Positions 54,132-62,435 of a DNA stretch of 64,000 nt are shown here, one piece after another. The notes beneath the pieces were generated by a model. It saw only the letters and a program-made list of their open reading frames with translations, ran no database searches and was not told the origin of the DNA. The DNA is from G963662655 sp963666875 (GTDB lineage: Bacteria > Cloacimonadota > Cloacimonadia > Cloacimonadales > JAIOQZ01), in NCBI GenBank assembly GCA_963666875.2, contig CAXXPU010000016.1:1-64000 (forward strand). The letters are read 5' to 3'. Every line of letters starts with the position of its first letter. The stretch's first letter is position 1. The translations under genes and the position numbers were made by a program.

Positions 54132-54851
54132 ATGCCCGAACTCGGCATCAATATAGACCATTTTGCAACCCTCAGACAAGCCCGTATGGGGATCGAACCC
54201 GATCCGGTTCATGCGGCATTCATCGCGGAACAAAGCGGCGCCGACCAGATCACCATCCATCTGCGAGAGGATCGCCGCCACATCCAGCTCCGCGACCTGA
54301 ATCTGCTCCGGCAGACGGTGCAGACGCGACTCAATCTGGAGATGGCCGCAACCGATGAGATGATCGTCATTGCCAAGACCGTCAAACCGGATACGGTCAC
54401 GCTTGTTCCGGAGCGACGCGAAGAACTCACCACCGAGGGCGGCTTGAATCTCGAACCGGATTCGCTGCGCGGCAAGATCAAAGAACTGAAGGACGCCGGG
54501 ATCGAGGTGAGTGTGTTCATCGAGCCGGAGACGGAAATGATCAAGCTGGCGGATCGCTACGGCGCGGATGCGGTCGAGATGCATACCGGTCGTTATGCCA
54601 ACCTCACCGATCGCGAGGATATCCGGAAGGAGATACAGCGCATCGAGAAGGGCGCCAAGCTCATCCGGACGGCAGGAATGCGAATCGTCGCGGGTCACGG
54701 ACTCAACTACCATAACATCGGCGCGCTGGTCGATCTGGGAATAATCCAGGAATACAATATCGGTCACAGCATCGTATCGCGTGCGCTCTTCACTGGATTT
54801 GCCGAAGCGGTACGGGAGATGAAGCGTCTAATCATGCGTGACCCCGGCTAA
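54132..54851 (+). CDS. pdxJ: Pyridoxine 5'-phosphate synthase
   Basis: Condenses 1-deoxyxylulose 5-phosphate and amino-acetone 3-phosphate to pyridoxine 5'-phosphate in the DXP-dependent vitamin B6 route. The 239-residue TIM barrel carries LGINIDHFATLRQAR, TIHLREDRRHI, NLEMAATDEM, VTLVPERREELTTEGG, EMHTGRYA and AGHGLNYHNI, all diagnostic. AGGAGCC precedes the ATG. pdxA and dxs are not in the window. The six-base gap to the lpxL-like gene suggests coupled translation. Confidence 0.96.
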   Translation: MPELGINIDHFATLRQARMGIEPDPVHAAFIAEQSGADQITIHLREDRRHIQLRDLNLLRQTVQTRLNLEMAATDEMIVIAKTVKPDTVTLVPERREELTTEGGLNLEPDSLRGKIKELKDAGIEVSVFIEPETEMIKLADRYGADAVEMHTGRYANLTDREDIRKEIQRIEKGAKLIRTAGMRIVAGHGLNYHNIGALVDLGIIQEYNIGHSIVSRALFTGFAEAVREMKRLIMRDPG

Positions 54852-54857
54852 TACAAA

Positions 54858-55757
54858 ATGAAACGCAAAGACAAGCGCTTCCAGAGTCGCCTCGAATACA
54901 TCCTTTTCATCATCATCCTGAAGACCTTCCGATTGTTTCCGGCACGTGTGGGAGAAATGTTTCTCAAGTGGCTCGCGTTGTTCGTCGGCTGCGTACTGGG
55001 CATCAGAAGGAAGATCGCGGAAGCCAACATTGCGATGGTCTATCCCGATTACGCCCGTTCGCAGCGGAGAGAACTCATCCGCAAGATGTATCTGAACATG
55101 GCGGAGATGACCGCGGAAGAATATCTCTACGACGACGAGTTTTTCCATGACAGGATGACCATGGTGGGCGAGGAGAATATCCGGAAGGTGCTCGAGCACG
55201 GCAAGGGCGCGGTGATGGTCTCGATGCATATCGGAAATTGGGAACTGGCGGGACGCTACATGTCGCGTATCGGTATCCCGACTGGCGCGATCATGAAGCC
55301 GCAGCGCAATCCGTGGTTCAACGAGTTTACCGAGAACCTGCGGCGGTCGGCCGGTGTGACGCTTATCCACACACACAAGTCATTCAAGCATATCATCCGC
55401 GCGCTGCGTCAGAATATTGTTATCGCTTTCATCGCCGATCAGGACGCGCGACAGCACGGTGTACGGATGGACTTCCTCGGCGTACCGGCATCCGTGCATA
55501 CCGGACCCGCCAAAACAGCGATCAAAACCGGATCGCCGATTTTTCTGGCAGTTTGTGTTCGCAATCCGGATAAAACATTTACATTGTATTATGAGGAACC
55601 TGTTTTCACAGAGGAAATCGATGACACCAGGGAAAATATCATCGAACTGACGCAGCGGATCGTCGAACGAATGGAAGTGTATATTCGTAAGTATCCCGAG
55701 CAGTGGTTCTGGCTGCATCGACGCTGGAAGAACGCTCACCGTGCGCAACCGTTATAA
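54858..55757 (+). CDS. LpxL/HtrB-family lipid A acyltransferase
   Basis: A 299-residue inner-membrane acyltransferase. The catalytic motif HIGNWE (H-x4-E) lies at ~120, followed by the IMKPQRNPWFNEF segment and FIADQDARQHGV, typical of late acyltransferases acting on Kdo-lipid A. One N-terminal membrane-associated helix is present (~12-50). No Shine-Dalgarno precedes the ATG, so translation is probably coupled to pdxJ. It shows the organism is diderm with lipid A. Whether it transfers lauroyl, myristoyl or another chain cannot be read. Its stop codon lies inside hairpin element B1. Confidence 0.85.
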   Translation: MKRKDKRFQSRLEYILFIIILKTFRLFPARVGEMFLKWLALFVGCVLGIRRKIAEANIAMVYPDYARSQRRELIRKMYLNMAEMTAEEYLYDDEFFHDRMTMVGEENIRKVLEHGKGAVMVSMHIGNWELAGRYMSRIGIPTGAIMKPQRNPWFNEFTENLRRSAGVTLIHTHKSFKHIIRALRQNIVIAFIADQDARQHGVRMDFLGVPASVHTGPAKTAIKTGSPIFLAVCVRNPDKTFTLYYEEPVFTEEIDDTRENIIELTQRIVERMEVYIRKYPEQWFWLHRRWKNAHRAQPL

Positions 55758-55809
55758 GATTTTCCGATTGAGAAGCTATAACTCCGAAAGATGACAATCG
55801 GGAAATCTT
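55756..55809 (+). repeat. Hairpin element B1 after the acyltransferase gene
   Basis: AAGATTTTCCGATTG (55756-55770) pairs with CAATCGGGAAATCTT (55795-55809) over 15 positions with a single G-T pair. The loop is 24 bases. The left arm is shared with element A2 at 50417. Confidence 0.7.
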
Positions 55810-55819
55810 CTTTGGAGAG

Positions 55820-55872
55820 CAATTTCCACTTTCCCTGAAATACGGATTTATGACGTTTCAAAGTGGAAATTG
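55820..55872 (+). repeat. Hairpin element B2 upstream of the GT5-like gene
   Basis: CAATTTCCACTTT (55820-55832) pairs perfectly with AAAGTGGAAATTG (55860-55872) around a 27-base loop. Compared with element A1 the arms differ at one position on each side, and pairing is kept. It ends 18 bp before the next ATG. Confidence 0.7.
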
Positions 55873-55890
55873 TATTACAAGGGAGGAAAC

Positions 55891-57255
55891 ATGAGAATTC
55901 TGATGGTGATTCCCGAGTTGGAGCCATTCTACAAGTACAGCCGACTTGGGCTCGGAAACAATCTGCACAATCTGATTTTCAATCTCCACACCGAGACATC
56001 GATCATCATGCCGTTTTACGAGCAGATGCGCAAGATCAAGTGTCGCAAGCTGGAGGAGTACGATACAATCGACCTTTCGCTGTATCACGGGACCATTCCC
56101 GGTACGGACAAGGAGGTTTACTTCCTGAAGCCGACCGACCGCTTCTTTGATCCATTCTACGGCGCGGATGTCGATATGGAGCAGGTACTTCTGTTTTCCC
56201 TCGGCGTCGCGCGGTTCGTTCAGGATCATTCCTTCGATATTCTGCATGCACATCACTGGCAGAACGGACTGATCCCGCTTCTGGTCAAGAGCAAGAACCT
56301 GAAGATGAAAACGGTCTATACGTTCTACGACTTGCAGCAGCAGGGTTTGATCGAACCGACCGACCTGGACGTGTTCGATATCGACGAGCGATATCTGCAC
56401 GAGATCGAATCGCTGGGCAATCTGAGCCTGGTGAAGCTGGGACTGGTCTTCGCGGATGCGGTCACGACGACCAGCCGACAATATGCCCAGGAGGTTCAGC
56501 AGAGCGAGTTCGGTTACGACCTGGATCCCTATTTCCTCAAGATCGCCGGAAAACTCTACGGGATCAACAACGGTGTGCGCTACGGCGAATGGAACCCCAC
56601 CAAAGACGAGAATCCGGATATCCGGTTTCGCGATCTGGAGGGGAAGCGTAATCTGAAGACTGTTATCCAGCGCGAGTATGGGTTGAAAGAGGACGGGCGG
56701 ATTCCGTTGATTCTGTATGGCGGCAGGCTGACCGCCGACAACGGTTGCGAGCTCGTATTGGACGCGATTCCGGTGCTGTGCAGCATGAATCTTCAGTTGC
56801 TCGTTTACGGTACGGGTGACAGCGAATACCAGATCAGGCTGAAAGAGATGAATAAACGGTGCAAGAACCTCAGCGTACGGATAGGATACGACCGGACGGA
56901 AGAGCACCGATACATCGCGGCATCGGACATGATTCTGCTACCGAGTCGCGAGGCTCCCGGAACCACGACGCATCTTCGGGCGATGCGCTACGGCACTATC
57001 CCGATCGCGAGAAGGACAGGCAGCTTCGCGGATACGATCAGAGAAGCGACCAGCGGCAACATGGTCAATGCGAACGGTTTTCTGTTCAGCAGCTATTACT
57101 CGAACAGCCTGATCCAGATCATGGAAGAGGCGCTGGACGTCTATCGTGAAGACGAACTGTGGCTGATGTACTTCCAGAACGCGATGAAAGAGAATTGGTC
57201 GTGGAAGTTTTCGGCGCAGCAGTATGAGGAATTGCACAAGAAGATGGTTTCGTAG
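55891..57255 (+). CDS. Glycogen synthase-like (GT5) glycosyltransferase
   Basis: A 454-residue GT-B protein close to bacterial starch/glycogen synthases. ILHAHHWQNGLIPLL corresponds to the HAHDWQTGL region, KLYGINNGVRYGEWNPT to the GIVNGID-type turn, and LPSREAPGTTTHLRAMRYGTIPIARRTGSFADT to the C-terminal donor site. The N-terminal ADP-glucose loop, normally Lys-x-Gly-Gly-Leu, reads KYSRLGLGN here, so donor or acceptor may differ from GlgA. GGGAGGAAAC before ATG 55891 fixes the start. A hairpin element occupies its leader. No other glycogen gene is nearby; cell-envelope sugar transfer is an alternative. Confidence 0.75.
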   Translation: MRILMVIPELEPFYKYSRLGLGNNLHNLIFNLHTETSIIMPFYEQMRKIKCRKLEEYDTIDLSLYHGTIPGTDKEVYFLKPTDRFFDPFYGADVDMEQVLLFSLGVARFVQDHSFDILHAHHWQNGLIPLLVKSKNLKMKTVYTFYDLQQQGLIEPTDLDVFDIDERYLHEIESLGNLSLVKLGLVFADAVTTTSRQYAQEVQQSEFGYDLDPYFLKIAGKLYGINNGVRYGEWNPTKDENPDIRFRDLEGKRNLKTVIQREYGLKEDGRIPLILYGGRLTADNGCELVLDAIPVLCSMNLQLLVYGTGDSEYQIRLKEMNKRCKNLSVRIGYDRTEEHRYIAASDMILLPSREAPGTTTHLRAMRYGTIPIARRTGSFADTIREATSGNMVNANGFLFSSYYSNSLIQIMEEALDVYREDELWLMYFQNAMKENWSWKFSAQQYEELHKKMVS

Positions 57256-57315
57256 TCCTTCGATACGGACTGCGTCCTACTCAGGATGACAAACAGGCTG
57301 GCGGAGAAACAGAGA

Positions 57316-57339
57316 CCCTCTCCCGTAAACGGGCGAGGG
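57316..57339. repeat. Hairpin between the GT5-like and methyltransferase genes
   Basis: CCCTCTCCCGT pairs with ACGGGCGAGGG around an AA loop, with one T-C mismatch. It resembles in style the CCCTCTCTT/AAGAGAGGG palindrome at 16285. It has no T tail, and the gap of 108 bp holds no gene. Confidence 0.45.
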
Positions 57340-57363
57340 AGTAGGAAGGAATATTGATACGAT

Positions 57364-57978
57364 ATGGTACATGTAGATAAAATACGAGAGCATTATCAGG
57401 AAAAACTGGTCAATCGTAAGGAAAACGCGAGGATTCTGGACTGGGAGAGCAGCGAGGCGCAGGAACTGCGTTTCAGAGCGCTTCTGGACAACGTCGATCT
57501 GCAAAACAGCAGCCTGCTGGACGTCGGGTCCGGCTTGGGAGACCTCTGGAAATACATTCGCAGTCGCTCGATCCAGCTCGATTATACGGGCGTGGATATC
57601 CTGCCCGAGATGGTGCAGAGAGCCTGCGGAGAACACCCGGACGCGAAGTTCCACTGCGTCGATATCTTCTCGGACAGGGATTTTCTGGAGCATTGTTTCG
57701 ATGTGGTCTATTGCTCGGGCGTGTTCAACTTGAATCTCGGGAACAACCGGGAGTTTTTCGAAAGGGCGATGGAGATATTTTTCCGTGTGGCGAAGGAATA
57801 CGTGGTGTTCAATCTGCTGCACAAGCGTTCGCCGAGTCCGGAGGATCGATATTACTATACCGATCCGGAAGAAACCATCGAGATCGTCAGTCCGTACTGC
57901 GAGGAATATCAAATCGTCGATGACTATCTGCCTAACGACTACACGGTGATCTGCAAGATTCGGAAGGCATGCAAATGA
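57364..57978 (+). CDS. SAM-dependent methyltransferase
   Basis: A 204-residue class I methyltransferase. Motif I is LLDVGSGLGDLW, followed by the acidic residue ending strand 2 (YTGVDILPEM) and a motif II-like DVVYCSGVFNLN. N-terminal helices precede the Rossmann core. The substrate is not identifiable; the clade includes small-molecule methylases of the UbiE/COQ5-like type. GGAAGG lies 14 bases before the ATG. Its stop overlaps the HAD gene start as ATGA, so the two products may act on related metabolites, but that is inference. Confidence 0.78.
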   Translation: MVHVDKIREHYQEKLVNRKENARILDWESSEAQELRFRALLDNVDLQNSSLLDVGSGLGDLWKYIRSRSIQLDYTGVDILPEMVQRACGEHPDAKFHCVDIFSDRDFLEHCFDVVYCSGVFNLNLGNNREFFERAMEIFFRVAKEYVVFNLLHKRSPSPEDRYYYTDPEETIEIVSPYCEEYQIVDDYLPNDYTVICKIRKACK

Positions 57979-58673
57979 AGAAACACTACGAATTCCTGCT
58001 GTTCGACATCGACGGGACGCTCCTGGACTACGATGTAGCGGAGCGTAACACGCTTGGAAATACCATCAAATACTTCGGAATCGAATTCGACGAAGATCTC
58101 CATCTATCGCTGTACCGCGAAATCAACAGCGAGATCTGGCGGCGATTCGAGCGCGGGGAGATCAGCGGACAGAAACTGCGCACGGAGCGATTCGAGACCT
58201 TCGCGGAGCGGATCGGCGTCAAGATCGACGCGGAAGAAATGAGTCGCGTCTATCTGGGATATCTGCGGCAGGAAGGCACGCATATTCCGAACGCCCTGGA
58301 CGTCGTGAAACAGGTGCACGGCAAATTCAAGCTGGCGTTGATTACCAACGGTCTGAGCGACGTACAGTACAATCGCATCGATCAGGCCGGTCTGACGGAG
58401 TTCTTTCCCACGATCGTTATTTCGGAGGAGGTCGGCGCTCCCAAACCCGATCCTGCTATTTTCGAACACGCGATGGAGGCCGCCGGTCATCGCGACAGGC
58501 ATTCGACGCTGATTATCGGCGACATCCTGAATTCGGATATTCTGGGTGGAATCCGATTCGGCATCGACACCTGCTGGCTGAATCACTCCGGCAGGACGAA
58601 CCACCTCGATCAATCGCCCACCTACACCATTCGAGCAATCGAAGAGCTTCTGGATATTGTGCTGCCTTCGTAA
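57975..58673 (+). CDS. HAD-family nucleotidase, YjjG-like
   Basis: A 232-residue HAD phosphatase with a helical C1 cap. Motif I is LLFDIDGTLLD (Asp11 and Asp13), motif II LITNGLSD, motif III Lys in GAPKPDPAIF, and motif IV IIGDILNSDILGG. The pattern PKPDPAIFEHAM and the cap match the YjjG/YfnB group, house-cleaning 5'-nucleotidases for non-canonical pyrimidine nucleotides. ATG 57975 is preferred over 57969 because GGAAGG at 57962-57967 is then correctly spaced and the ATGA overlap with the methyltransferase is formed. The last codons lie within the first copy of a 37-bp direct repeat (58659-58743). Confidence 0.8.
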   Translation: MKKHYEFLLFDIDGTLLDYDVAERNTLGNTIKYFGIEFDEDLHLSLYREINSEIWRRFERGEISGQKLRTERFETFAERIGVKIDAEEMSRVYLGYLRQEGTHIPNALDVVKQVHGKFKLALITNGLSDVQYNRIDQAGLTEFFPTIVISEEVGAPKPDPAIFEHAMEAAGHRDRHSTLIIGDILNSDILGGIRFGIDTCWLNHSGRTNHLDQSPTYTIRAIEELLDIVLPS

Positions 58674-58743
58674 TCCCGTGGAGATGATTGAATTTGGATT
58701 GCTTCGGTGCTGTCTTTGTAATCCCGTAGGGATGACAGAATTT
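58659..58743 (+). repeat. Imperfect 37-bp tandem direct repeat
   Basis: Copy one (58659-58695) begins GTGCTGCCTTCGTAATCCCG and copy two (58707-58743) begins GTGCTGTCTTTGTAATCCCG. Both end in GAATTT. They differ at about seven positions, and the first overlaps the end of the HAD gene. Confidence 0.65.
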
Positions 58744-58748
58744 AGACT

Positions 58749-58914
58749 GGTACGTAAGTGCCAGAACACGGTACGATACTATGAAAGAGCGCCGGAGGTG
58801 CGACAGACGAACAGGTCAACCCGCGATCTGTCGTCCCTACGGGACTTTTTATCAACCGTTATAATCAGCCCCGGCACTTACGTACCGGGTTAAAATCTTT
58901 CGTCCTTTCAGGAC
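58749..58914. repeat. Nested inverted-repeat complex
   Basis: An outer pair GGTACGTAAGTGCC (58749-58762) and GGCACTTACGTACC (58873-58886) encloses CGACAGA/TCTGTCG (58801-58833) and GTCCC-TAC-GGGAC followed by TTTTT (58833-58850). GTCC/GGAC follows at 58902-58914. No protein is encoded; the small open frame across it is not credible. The stretch 58674-59012 holds no other feature. Confidence 0.65.
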
Positions 58915-59012
58915 TTGGGATACTCGTTACAATAGGCTCACACTCGATTTGCAACGGATCCTTACAATATCCACTCGTCCCATAGAAGAGATGCCGAGTT
59001 GAATGGGATTCC

Positions 59013-60050
59013 GGCTTAAAGAGCAAAAATTGGTTGCTAAGATAGCATCTAACTCATTTACTGATTGTCATTTAAATGCAGATTTTTATGTAGGAGCATA
59101 AAAATGACTCAAAAGCACTGCCCTAAATGCGGTTCCGACAATACGAAAAAAACGGAAAACGCGGTCGTATTCAACGGTATAAATGCAACGATTGCAGGTA
59201 TGTTTTCGAGAATGGAAGACGTAAAACCGATCGACTTGAAAAGCGCTTATGGAAAGAATACGTTCATGGCGATCAGAATCTAAAAAGTCTAAGCATTCGC
59301 TACGGTCTTTCAACCTGGACAATCCGACGTAAACTTGATCATGCTTCTTTCGAGCACCCACAATATGAGAGTGGTAAATGTGTGATCGTAATGGATACCT
59401 GCTATTTCGGTCGTGGCTTCGGTGTCATGGTTTTTCGCGATGAGCTGAGTAAGAGAAACCTTTTCTGGGTCTATGTGAAGCACGAGACCGTGAAAGCCTA
59501 CATCGATGGGATTCAATCGTTGAAAGACCGTTCGTGGGAAATACTGGGAATCGCTTGTGATGGGAAACGAGGGCTATTTCGTGCCTTCCATGATATCCCT
59601 GTGCAAATGTGCCAATTTCATCAAGTTCAGATCGTGATTCGATACATTACCCGAAATCCCAAACTTGAAGCAGGCAAAGAGTTGAAGGACATCGTTCTTC
59701 AATTATGTAAATCAACTCGATCAGAATTCGAAGAGATGATTTCAGAATGGGAGCAGAAATGGAAATCATTTCTGCTTGAGAAAACCCGCAATGAAGAAAC
59801 CGGAAAATGGTACTACACTCATCGAAGATTACGTAGTGCAATCCGAAGCTTGAAATCCCATCTTCCGTTCTTGTTTACCTATCTGGATTACTCAGAACGC
59901 AACATTCCGAACACCACAAATTCGTTGGAAGGTACATTCTCAAAGCTGAAACGAAAACTGAGAAATCATCCGGGCATTAAACATTGGAGAAAACGTAGGA
60001 TGATCGATGAAATCCTGTCGAAATAGCAACCAACTTTTGCCCTTTAGACC
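59013..60050 (+). mobile_element. IS256-type insertion sequence (Zn-binding variant), complete
   Basis: A 1038-bp element with 27-bp terminal inverted repeats: left 59013-59039 (GGCTTAAAGAGC...TTGGTTGCTA) and right 60024-60050 (reverse complement GGTCTAAAGGGC...TTGGTTGCTA), with four mismatches. The 8-bp target duplication GGGATTCC lies directly outside, at 59005-59012 and 60051-60058. Intact ends and an exact duplication indicate a recent insertion. One transposase gene fills it. Confidence 0.9.
59104..60026 (+). CDS. IS256-family transposase, N-terminal zinc-ribbon variant, needs a -1 shift
   Basis: About 307 residues when read through a frame change. The ATG at 59104 encodes CPKCGSDNTKK, the first half of a zinc ribbon; the second half, KCNDCRYVF, and the rest are one base back in frame. 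The change falls at an A7 run (59146-59152, context ACG AAA AAA ACG), where a -1 slip gives a continuous protein. Programmed slippage, as in other insertion sequences, or a missing A in the sequence both fit. The DDE catalytic set is VMDTCYFG, ACDGKRGL and NSLEGTFS, with the CQFHQVQ (C-x2-H) signature of IS256-like enzymes. The stop TAG lies inside the right terminal repeat. Confidence 0.85.
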
Positions 60051-60105
60051 GGGATTCCAGGTTATTACCTCCGGTAAAACCTACAGGAGCTCGGCGGTCC
60101 ATAAG

Positions 60106-60133
60106 AAAAAAAACCGGACCTTGCGGTCCGGTT
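60106..60133 (-). terminator. Terminator of the pilus operon
   Basis: On the minus strand AACCGGACC (60133-60125), loop GCAA, GGTCCGGTT (60120-60112), then eight T. It begins 26 bp after the stop of the secretin gene. Confidence 0.9.
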
Positions 60134-60158
60134 AAAAATTTATGCTGAAAGGGTTGTA

Positions 60159-61388
60159 CTACTCTTTGTTTTCCTCTTCATCTTTATCCTGCGGGAATAC
60201 CTGCTTTTCGAACTTCGGAATCTCAGTGCGGATGCGTTCGACGTCTTCTCTGAGCTCCGGTTTGGCTTCCTGACGATCCTGCAATGCCGGGATGATGGTC
60301 GCCTTGAGGATGATCATGAGTTCCTTCGTCTTGGTCTGATGGCTGTTGTATCCGGTAAGGTAGCGGATACCGAACACCCACCACGGCAGGTCCTTGAGAA
60401 ACGGGATGCCTTTTCGAACTTCCGCGGTTTCCTTGGTAGTCAGACCGCCGATTACGGCTTCCTCGCCGTTGTACAGAATCTTCTTGGTGTTGGCGCTGGA
60501 TTTCGTCACGATCGTGCTGACGGCTCCCGGCTCGGCGGAGCTGCGCTCCGTGCTGACTTTCAGCTCGATAAACTTGTTGCCGCTCATCTCCTTCTTCACG
60601 GTGGGCGTGACGGTGACGATGGTGCCGGCCTTGTAGAATTCGTCGGTGGTGTTCCCCGATTCGTCGATGGATTTGATGGAGAATTCAACGCCGTCGAGGA
60701 CCTGTCCTTCCTCGCCGGAGGTCACGGTGATCTGCTGCCGCGAGATGACGCTGCCCTTGTCGTTGGCTTCGAAGACCTTGAAGAGGGTGACCAGATCGAT
60801 GGTGCCGGAGCCGATCTTCCATGTTTCGTTGAATGCGATGGAGAGAATGTCTTCGGTGACCTGATCCGTGGCGTTGAGATCGGCGGAGAAATTGACATTG
60901 CCGTCGGTGAGGGACGTCCAGTCAACGCCGACCTCGCTGAGCGCGTTGCGGTCGGCTTCGAAGAATGTCACCTCGATCAGGACTTCATCCCGCGTTTCGT
61001 CGTAACTGACACCTGCGGTTGTCGTCGTTGTCACGCCGGTTTTTCGTCCGCCGGTCTGCTTGGCATCGGGACGATTGATGAGGACTGCGTTGTAGGTGTC
61101 TTCCCAAACAAGTCCTTTGGCGGTAAAAATGCTGATCATCGCCGCTTTCCAGTGGAGTTTATCGATTTTCAAGCCGATTTCGCCCTTGGAATTGGAAAGA
61201 TCGACGAAAATGCGCCCTTCATCGCGCATCAGGTAAACCTGCAGAATGCCCAGTGCTTGCTGGAAATCCGTGTCGGCGCTCATACTGACCAGGTCTTTTC
61301 CATCGGCATCCGGCGCTGGTTGCGCGGGTAGCGGGATAATGATGGACAGCAGGCTTACTGCGATGATCGCTCGGATGATGGCTTTCAT
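60159..61388 (-). CDS. pilQ: Secretin, PilQ-like outer-membrane pilus pore
   Basis: A 409-residue secretin. The longer frame to 61409 contains the ribosome site AAAGGA, so ATG 61388 is used. A signal peptide (~1-22, ending LPAQP) is followed by short N-domains (~30-120). The secretin core follows: ETRDEVLIEVTFFEADRNAL, then EEAVIGGLTTKETAEVRKG and IPFLKDLPWWVFGIRYL, the conserved C-terminal signature, and ELMIILKATII. It is much shorter than typical PilQ, lacking AMIN domains and with few N-repeats. It is last in an operon with PilO/PilP-like and PilM/PilN-like proteins, which favours type IV pili over type II secretion. A strong terminator follows. Confidence 0.85.
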   Translation of the reverse strand: MKAIIRAIIAVSLLSIIIPLPAQPAPDADGKDLVSMSADTDFQQALGILQVYLMRDEGRIFVDLSNSKGEIGLKIDKLHWKAAMISIFTAKGLVWEDTYNAVLINRPDAKQTGGRKTGVTTTTTAGVSYDETRDEVLIEVTFFEADRNALSEVGVDWTSLTDGNVNFSADLNATDQVTEDILSIAFNETWKIGSGTIDLVTLFKVFEANDKGSVISRQQITVTSGEEGQVLDGVEFSIKSIDESGNTTDEFYKAGTIVTVTPTVKKEMSGNKFIELKVSTERSSAEPGAVSTIVTKSSANTKKILYNGEEAVIGGLTTKETAEVRKGIPFLKDLPWWVFGIRYLTGYNSHQTKTKELMIILKATIIPALQDRQEAKPELREDVERIRTEIPKFEKQVFPQDKDEEENKE

Positions 61389-61410
61389 GTCATATATCCT
61401 TTGTTTCATA

Positions 61411-62421
61411 TTATTTGAGTTTCATTCTCACGCTTTCCGCGACGCCGTAGCGATTCAGCCGGAACACAGCTTCCTGATTCGCCCAGTCGATGCTTTCCAG
61501 GTATCCGTATCGGACTCGATCGCCGACGTTGAAGATCTGGATGATACCCGATGAGTTGTTGCGCAGGAAAACCCGCTCGGGGCTGAGTGCGACGACGGAG
61601 CAGTTGTCGAGGTCAAGCTGTTGCAGGAATTCCTCGTCGTCGGAGATTACCGGCGAGTGGATACGCGGGAAGAACGGATTGTAGGCGAGTTTACGCGGTT
61701 TGCCTTCGTAGAGTTCAATCCGGTTGATCGGTGTGCCGTCCTCGGTGAAGTAGGCCGTGAGTTCGACGGAAAAATCGACTTTCCCCTTCTGGTCGGGCGG
61801 CAGGGCTTCCAGCGCGATGCCTTCGACGGCATAGAAGGGGGGTTGTCTTTCGAGTTGATCGATAAAACTGTAAATTTGATCGGTGAATGCCTTGCCGGTC
61901 AGGACGTACTTGTTATACCTGATAGTGGGATCGTCCTTGTCGGCGCCCGATTCGGACAGCCCGAAATCGAAGTGCATGTAGCTGCCGTACTTGTCGGCGA
62001 GATAGAAGAGGTACTCGAGCGTCTTGGTCGATGTGTCCTCTTTGAGCATTACCTTGTTGTTGAGGGAGACTTCTTCACGGATTCTGTCCAACTGCGCTTC
62101 CAGCTCCGGTTGCTTCATGATCTCGCTCTGGGTCTTGCGCAGGTCCTCTTCAAGCTTCTGTTTTTCTTCTGTGAGGTGGAGGTTCTCTTTCTTCAGCTTT
62201 TTGTTGGTGAAGAACCACCATCCGAGAACCGCAAACAGAATTACGATGAGTATGATGAAATTCCGGAATTTATAGTTTGTGCCGCTCCGATAGGATGCGA
62301 TGATGTACTCGTCCTGTTCTGAACCGCCGTCACCACCGCCTTTCTTCTTCGATGAACGCATCATCAGAAAGAGAAATACGACAACAACGACTACGGCAAA
62401 GATTAATAGCTTCGTTAACAT
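61411..62421 (-). CDS. PilO/PilP-like fused pilus alignment protein
   Basis: A 336-residue protein with two N-terminal hydrophobic segments (~5-21 and ~54-71) separated by a Gly/Lys-rich stretch. A coiled coil (~73-120) and an alpha/beta domain with LEYLFYLADKYGSYMHFDFG and FTDQIYSFIDQLERQPPFY follow, which fits PilO. The last ~70 residues (SPERVFLRNNSSGIIQIF, then VGDRVRYGYLESIDW) read like the small beta domain of PilP, so I interpret it as a PilO-PilP fusion. It lies 22 bp before the secretin gene and 14 bp after the PilM/N-like gene. The role is to link the inner-membrane platform to the secretin. Sequence is divergent and the call depends on context. Confidence 0.65.
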   Translation of the reverse strand: MLTKLLIFAVVVVVVFLFLMMRSSKKKGGGDGGSEQDEYIIASYRSGTNYKFRNFIILIVILFAVLGWWFFTNKKLKKENLHLTEEKQKLEEDLRKTQSEIMKQPELEAQLDRIREEVSLNNKVMLKEDTSTKTLEYLFYLADKYGSYMHFDFGLSESGADKDDPTIRYNKYVLTGKAFTDQIYSFIDQLERQPPFYAVEGIALEALPPDQKGKVDFSVELTAYFTEDGTPINRIELYEGKPRKLAYNPFFPRIHSPVISDDEEFLQQLDLDNCSVVALSPERVFLRNNSSGIIQIFNVGDRVRYGYLESIDWANQEAVFRLNRYGVAESVRMKLK

Positions 62422-62435
62422 AGTTTCTTTCCGGC

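Noticed and set aside
58659..58743. Possible CRISPR array
   Set aside because: Only two imperfect copies with a spacer of 11 bp, no further repeats and no cas genes.
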